Position numbers and translations under genes: made by a program
Shown: positions 58,576 through 64,000 of the stretch, piece by piece
Numbering within the stretch: the stretch's first letter is position 1
Layout of the letters: each line of letters opens with the position of its first letter
The notes under the pieces: generated by a model
What the model was told of the DNA's origin: nothing
The model's input: the letters and a program-made list of their open reading frames with translations, nothing else
Databases searched by the model: none
NCBI GenBank assembly: GCA_017590115.1
Contig: JAGGNK010000225.1
Location: 503,896 to 567,895, forward strand
Length of the DNA stretch: 64,000 nt
Direction of reading: 5' to 3'
From: Montifringilla adamsi
Taxonomy: Eukaryota > Chordata > Aves > Passeriformes > Passeridae

Positions 58576-61500
58576 GGAACTCGCATGACACAAATATATC
58601 TTCATAGATAATATAATTTGACAAGTTGTCATATTTCCCATCTAATGTTTCTAGACTCACTTTAAGACTCATCTTGCCCATAAATACAGCAAAGCTGATG
58701 GTGAGAGAAAGATAACACAAGTATAATTGTGTAGTCTGTGGGATTTGGGTTTTTTCCTCTACCTGTCAAAGATATTGGCATTAATTTTTTGCCTTATTGA
58801 CAAGCTGTTATTAAGTTCTATGCAGCTTCAATAGAAAGGCCAACACCCCTGTGGGTGAGCTTGAGGAGCCTGGTAGAAAAGAAAGCATGAATCTTGTTGC
58901 CAAGTTCTTTCTCTTCAGATTTTAGCAGATATTTTGGGATCTGAAAGGAAAAGATGTCTTTTCATCTACTTGGAGCTGAAAAAATCACAACGTTACATTT
59001 TATTTATTTAGTTATTATTTTTAAAATGTATGAAGGAAGTGCTGTTACTGTTCCTTTCTGAACTTTTCCTTTGTGCCTCCCTCCCTTTCCTCTAACTACA
59101 GTCTTCAGTCAGCACAATCCTCAAAATAATGACACAGCATGAAACAATCAGAAACGATGGCTCTCAGCAGTACTCTTGGATGACATTCCAAGGTCTGACA
59201 ACACCAGGACATGCCCCCATAAACCAATATGCACTAAATCCTTGTGGCTTAAAAGCTTCTAAAAACTGGGGCAGGGTGCTGTGGCATGAAAGCTTCTACC
59301 AGAAGCTGGGGCAGTATTCCTACTTATGTAGGAATACTGCCCCAGCTACACATTTAAGTGGGAGGGAGAAGTGGAGAGGGAGAGAGGGGTTATCTTATCA
59401 AAGCTCCCAGTGGGTTTGTGGCAAAGCCTAGTTTGGTCTCCTATGCTAAAACCCACAGATAGCAGCCCTTTTGCTCTGGAGAGCTGCTTTTCTGATTAGC
59501 AGTAACTGTCAGCAGGCTTTATCACCTACTGTGCCCTTGTCATGAGATGTACAGGGCATGCTCTGATATATGTTACATCCAAAGCCTACCCTCTAGGCAA
59601 ATTGTAACATTCAGTATTTAAGGTTCAAATTCAGGTATCCAATGCTTTTGCAGAAATCTCATTTACGTTTTCATTTACATTTTTCAACTCTGCTAGGAGT
59701 TGAGACAGTGCCATAGGCACCCTGAGAGTACAGACAGAAATACTGCAAACAACCTGAGTGATGATATTTCCTTTAAAAAAAATCAAACAAGATACTGCTT
59801 TACTTCTGCAGAGTATTTACTGAAGCATTTTCAACAGAAACTGAAGAGGGTCAACCAATCTTTTCAGTTATTTCTGGATATTTTGAGTTATTTTCAACAA
59901 TAGATGTTTCTTATTCTGGGAGATAAGTGGGTAACCAAAACCAGTTATTAATTTGATTAATTTTAAATAAGCAAAAGAGACAGAATTCAGATGGAAGGAA
60001 TCTTCCATCAAGCTGTAGTTACTCTTTTCATTGCCATTTGGAAAAAAGCACTTGATAGAAAGCTGCTCAAGAATGCAACTGCACAATGAATAGCTGAGTG
60101 ATCTGTTAACAAGGATGAAATAAATTTATTCACTTTGGCTGAAGATATTTGCTCTTTTTAAAAATGTGTTTGCTGAAAGAGCTATTAAAATAAAATATTT
60201 TGTCTTCATGTGTCAAAATAAGCAGTGTAGTCTATGCCAAAAATCCTTAGGAGAAAAAATAAAGAGATTTAAATGACATGGTGATATTCATTGTCTGCAA
60301 AGGAGACAGAACAAATACAGATGGCTGAGGAAATGCTTGATCCAGCTTGCCCTTCTGATTTTCAATTATCTGCATTTAGACACCTGCAAGCACAGGAAAC
60401 TTCCAAGCATCTCTGGATGAACTGAATTACTTTGGCTATCACAACTCTTCTCTTTTCACAAAGAAGAGCAAATACTGGTACATACATCTTCTGGGTAATT
60501 TAACATTAGGGATGAAGGAAACACTGTAATTACAAACTAGGCTTCCTTTAGGTTTGACAAGGAAAATATTAAAATTTTTATCCTATCCAAACCAGAAAAT
60601 ATAGGTAGATATTAGTCTGTGTTTTCATTAGAGAGATTTTTACGTGAAACAAGTAAGATTTGCTGAAGATGTTAAGGATGAGCATGTTGGGACACTAGTC
60701 TGTCTTACTGTCCTGAATCTTTAATTATCTTTCTGTACCAGTTAGCTAGGGTTTGGGCAGGTGACCTCAGGGCAGAAGTGATCTGTGATGAATCTCACTG
60801 GTGGATTCAAACCTCAAGTAGTGGAAGAGATTGTCTGGGAATGCTGTGAATTCTACATCACCATCAGCATAAAGAGCAAGTTAGACAAGTCAGGAACCAT
60901 AGAGTTGTACTTCTTGTAGAGCAGAAAGCAGAACAAATAACCTCTAAACATCTTTTGACACTTATTTCTTATTATCATGCATTGAATTTAAAGTAGCCTT
61001 TGTATGTAGTTTAATAATTTAAATGTTCTGAAGTATGTCTTAAACAGCAATTAATTGTGTGTTTGAGACACAATAGACAGTAACATAACAAGGAAATCAA
61101 TTCTAGTCTACATACTGTACTTTTTTCAGCTGATACACATCTTTGTTACTTTCTTTAAATAATATTTCTATTAAAAATTTTAATTTGTTCTCTTTATAAA
61201 TATGATGTATTTCCTCAGGCTTTGTGCCAAAAATATTTTCCTGTTTGCTGCATGAGGCGTTTATAATTATAAAAAGTCACTTCCACTACTTTTTATGAAA
61301 GGAATAGTAGAAATTGCAGTGATTAGTAGGTGTGCTACACAGTGGGCTGCCAAGGAAGTGGAAAATTGTAATTTCCAAACCATTTTAATACGTTGTGCAG
61401 AACAATTGCTCTCTAAACGATTCCTTGTAATGATAAGATACTTACCACCACTGAGAATGCATGCTTCCAATTTCAGTAAGTTTAAGGGAGAAATATGCAG

Positions 61501-62100
61501 CAATGACATCTGTAGCGTGTTCTTCCAAAAGGATTACTTGTATGTAACTGGCTGCTGCTGAAGAATCTGGTCAAGATGAATAAGCATAGCAGAAGCTGAT
61601 TTCAAATGTATACAGGATTAAGTAGGCAGAACTCTAATTAAAAAACCGAAACAACAAACAAACAAAAATCCCAAAACAAACAAAGGACCTCCCCCTCCCC
61701 ATCACAAAAAACCACCAAACCAAAACCCTCAAACCTGGAAGAGAGCAGCTTACATAAATAAATCAATAAAGTTGATGATTCAATGAAACTGGATTTTACA
61801 TCCCTTGAAATCAGACAGTGATAGTTTGGTGTTTGTTATAATACAGCAGGAAAAGATCAGGTTATGTCCCTTAAATGCAATGGTGATGGAGGACTGGGCT
61901 GAATTAGCATTCAAAGGCATTAATGAAAAGCCACCATAGCACAAAAGCAAAACTTTTTCAGAAATCTCATTAGAGTTATCAAATATGCCAAATTCTACTT
62001 TTGTGTTAGGCTTCCCTGATCCCACACCTTGGCACTCCTCTATTGTGGCAACTGGGCAACGGCATTTGTAGATGAAGTTTATGCAGCATTCTAAAATGCA
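58576..62100. other. intergenic, contains a perfect foldback
   Basis: No gene recognised. It contains the hairpin at 59304-59347 and an A/C-rich tract at about 61640-61735. Confidence 0.5.
59304..59347. repeat. perfect 20-bp hairpin with 4-nt loop
   Basis: Arm 59304-59323 (AGCTGGGGCAGTATTCCTAC) is exactly complementary to 59328-59347, with loop TTAT. Just upstream, 59249-59275 is a partial direct copy of 59289-59315, sharing AAAGCTTCTA and CTGGGGCAG. Confidence 0.92.
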
Positions 62101-62606
62101 GGCTCACAGACATGAAAGACGACTCTGAGCGCTAGGGCTATTACTACTCTTCTGCAGCAGAAAACTTCAGGCAGCGCTGCTGGTCCTGCCTAAACACGAG
62201 GATCGGGGATTAACCTGAGCGGCGTCTAAGGCCTGCAGTGAGAAAGCTTTACTTTATTTCAAGCAGTACGGGCTGGCCGTGTACGGCTGCACCAGCTTCG
62301 TGCATCGTAGGACTGATGGGCCAGCTTCGCGCCGGGCGCGGGGCGCCGTGCGGGGCGGCGGCTGCGGCGCTCCGCTCGGGGCCGCTCCGAGCGCTCCGGC
62401 CCCGGCCCGCTCGCCGGCGGCTGGCGAGAGGCGGCACAGCTCCCACGTACAAACAGGTGTGTCTATCCAACAGCCCTTCCCGGGAATCGTAAATAATCCT
62501 ACCATCCGTTTCTCTCCCGCCGCCGGGCTATGGACAGCAGCAGCCCTTATCAGCCTTGCCACCTGCCTGGCCGGGGCAGAGGCGGTGTCCCGGGGAAGGA
62601 AAGGGG

Positions 62607-62663
62607 TTGTGCCAGGGAAGAGAGGAAAAAGAAAAAAAAAAAAAAAAAAAAAAAGAAAAAGGA
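62607..62663. repeat. homopurine A-rich tract in CpG island
   Basis: A purine-only stretch whose centre is a run of 23 A (from 62632), followed after 62663 by more purine-rich sequence to about 62699. Confidence 0.85.
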
Positions 62664-62947
62664 AAATAAGAAAAAAAGGGAAGAAAGAAATGAGAGGGTT
62701 TTGCGGGCAGCGGGGCGGGGGAGGAAAGGGGCCTCGCTGAGGGTGAAAGCCCCGGAGGGCCGAGGGCGCGGCGGCGCCGATAAGGGCATCCCGCCCGCCG
62801 GGAGGCAGCGCCAGCCGCCCTCCGCCCGGGGCCGCGGGCTGTGCCCTGCCCTCGGGCTCTGCCCTGCCCTCGGCTCCCCTCCCGCCCTCCGCCCCCAGGG
62901 GCGATGCGGAGGCACCGGGGCCGTGCAGCACCGAGGGGCGCGGGGAC

Positions 62948-63029
62948 ATGAGCTCGGGGGGCGGCGGGGCCCCGGGGCCGCTGCTGCTGCTGCTGCTGCT
63001 GCTGGCGCTGCCGCGGTGCGCGGCGCGGG
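62948..63029 (+). CDS. SUSD1: SUSD1 first coding exon (partial gene), signal peptide
   Basis: ATG at 62948 opens MSSGGGGAPGP, then eight Leu and ALPRCAARG, a typical signal peptide: short polar start, hydrophobic core and small residues before cleavage. A GTGAGT donor follows 63029 in phase 1. SUSD1 is a single-pass membrane protein with EGF-like and Sushi domains, and its first coding exon holds only the signal peptide. The identification rests on this exon form and on position: in human, SUSD1 is the next gene downstream of PTBP3 on the same strand. The Sushi domains are outside the window, so the name is an inference. All eight Leu codons are CTG. Confidence 0.65.
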
Positions 63030-64000
63030 GTGAGTGCGGCCGGCCGGGGCGGCGGTGGGCTGGAGGGCAGCGCCAGCCCTAGCGCGGGGTCGTGGGCCCG
63101 GCTTGGCCCTTGGTGGGGGCGGCAGAGGCAGCCCGTGGTGGTGGCGCAGCCTTCCTTGGTGGCGGTGTTGGGGGCAGCCCATGCTGGTATGCATGTCCAG
63201 GTTTCCCCTGGCGATGGTGGCGGAGCAGCACGTGGTGGCAGTGCTGGAGGCAGCTGACGGTGGTGGGGAGCATCCCGCAGTGGTGGTGGTGGCACCCGTG
63301 GCTTGGTGGCGGAGGTGGCCGTGGTGGGTGCTGCTGCCTGGGGTGTCTCCTGGGCACCTGCTGACGGCGGTGGTGGCAGCGACCTCGTGTCCTTGAGAGG
63401 GCCTTGGGGGGAGGTTCTACCTGCCAAAACAGTGAGGGGACTGTAGTGCTGGCATGATAAATCGTGTGTTGTGAAGGACAAATAAGTAATAAAATTTCAG
63501 CTGTGCTAGGAAGGGGAGGCGGGGGGTGGAAACACGTTTTTACATCTCCTGAAGCAGCAATCTGAGGAGGATACTCCCATGTCTTATCAGAAGGCTGAGG
63601 TATCATGAGAAAGTTCTCTCCGTGGCTGTAAATTAAATTTTCTGATCTGTGTTGGCTGCCATTGCAAGCTGACAGTTTTTGTTTTCTGCTCTTATCAGAA
63701 ACACACACACAAACACAAGTACATAAAAGCATGAATAATTAGGAGTAGGAATCTATGACGCTTCCCACAGCCTTAAGGCACTCATAAAAACCCTGAAAAA
63801 ACTGAAACCCTGTGCGTGTGGAAGGGCAGTTTTATCACAGTGATAAATTTGATGCATAAAAAAATACTAGATCGTTCAGCTGCCTTCTCCTTCCAGTTAT
63901 GGTTATGTATTTAGACGTTGTAGAGTAGTCAAAATTTTGTCAGAGATGCTAAATATACAGTGATGGTAGTATTCTTATCAACTTCAGCTATCTTAGAAAA
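63030..64000 (+). other. SUSD1: start of SUSD1 intron 1
   Basis: The first 370 bp are GC-rich and full of GGTGG-type words, then the sequence becomes AT-rich. No second exon was recognised before the window ends. Confidence 0.5.

Larger units (their letters stand above)
62100..63400 (+). promoter_or_regulatory. SUSD1: CpG-island promoter of SUSD1
   Basis: Strong rise in GC and CpG from about 62150, spanning the short signal-peptide exon and the start of its intron. There is no TATA box, and GC boxes (CCCCGCCC-like) are present. A purine tract of about 60 bp interrupts the island at 62607-62663. Several long open frames occur on both strands and reflect high GC, not coding. The transcription start was not located. 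Confidence 0.65.

Noticed and set aside
62254..63732. Open frames of 120-317 codons in the second CpG island
   Set aside because: Overlapping frames on both strands with Pro/Ala/Arg or Lys runs. Only the short frame from 62948 fits a known exon form and ends at a good donor.

Overview
This is a vertebrate nuclear window, almost certainly from a bird and probably a songbird. It has widely spaced exons with GT-AG introns, two CpG-island promoters, and many fragments of CR1, the dominant avian LINE. It also has a solo LTR (1500-1862, minus strand) that resembles a passerine endogenous-retrovirus family as I remember it. About 40% of the sequence is AT-rich intron or intergenic DNA with no visible function.

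Layout. Positions 1-6540 are intergenic and hold the solo LTR, a second dispersed repeat (5331-5553) and a CR1 (about 5835-6530). Positions 6540-7350 form a CpG island with an NRF1-type site, the likely promoter of the main gene. Positions 7350-21772 are a long first intron. Positions 21773-44205 hold 13 coding exons of a polypyrimidine-tract-binding protein, best matched to PTBP3 (ROD1). The exons are intact, all junctions are canonical, and they join into a 516-residue, four-RRM protein. Positions 44206 to about 44900 are the 3' UTR with three AATAAA signals. Positions 45000-62100 are intergenic, with a decayed 2.6-kb CR1, smaller CR1 pieces, a 29-bp minisatellite and a perfect foldback. Positions 62100-63400 form a second CpG island around a short first exon (62948-63029) that encodes a poly-leucine signal peptide. 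By position and form this is the first coding exon of SUSD1, which continues past the window. The order PTBP3 then SUSD1 on one strand matches human 9q32, and that segment lies on the Z chromosome in birds as I recall.

Points worth following. (1) The PTBP3 protein is intact but far more diverged from the mammalian protein than this family usually is, which suggests fast sex-linked evolution or a second copy. (2) The 34-nt exon at 40749-40782 keeps the architecture of the PTBP autoregulatory exon: skipping it puts a stop in the next exon. (3) A TGA just upstream of the start ATG cuts off the region matching the longer N-terminal isoform. (4) A sense-strand LTR with its own poly(A) signal sits 108 bp after the second RRM1 exon. 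I found no bacterial-type systems, CRISPR arrays, tRNA or rRNA genes.
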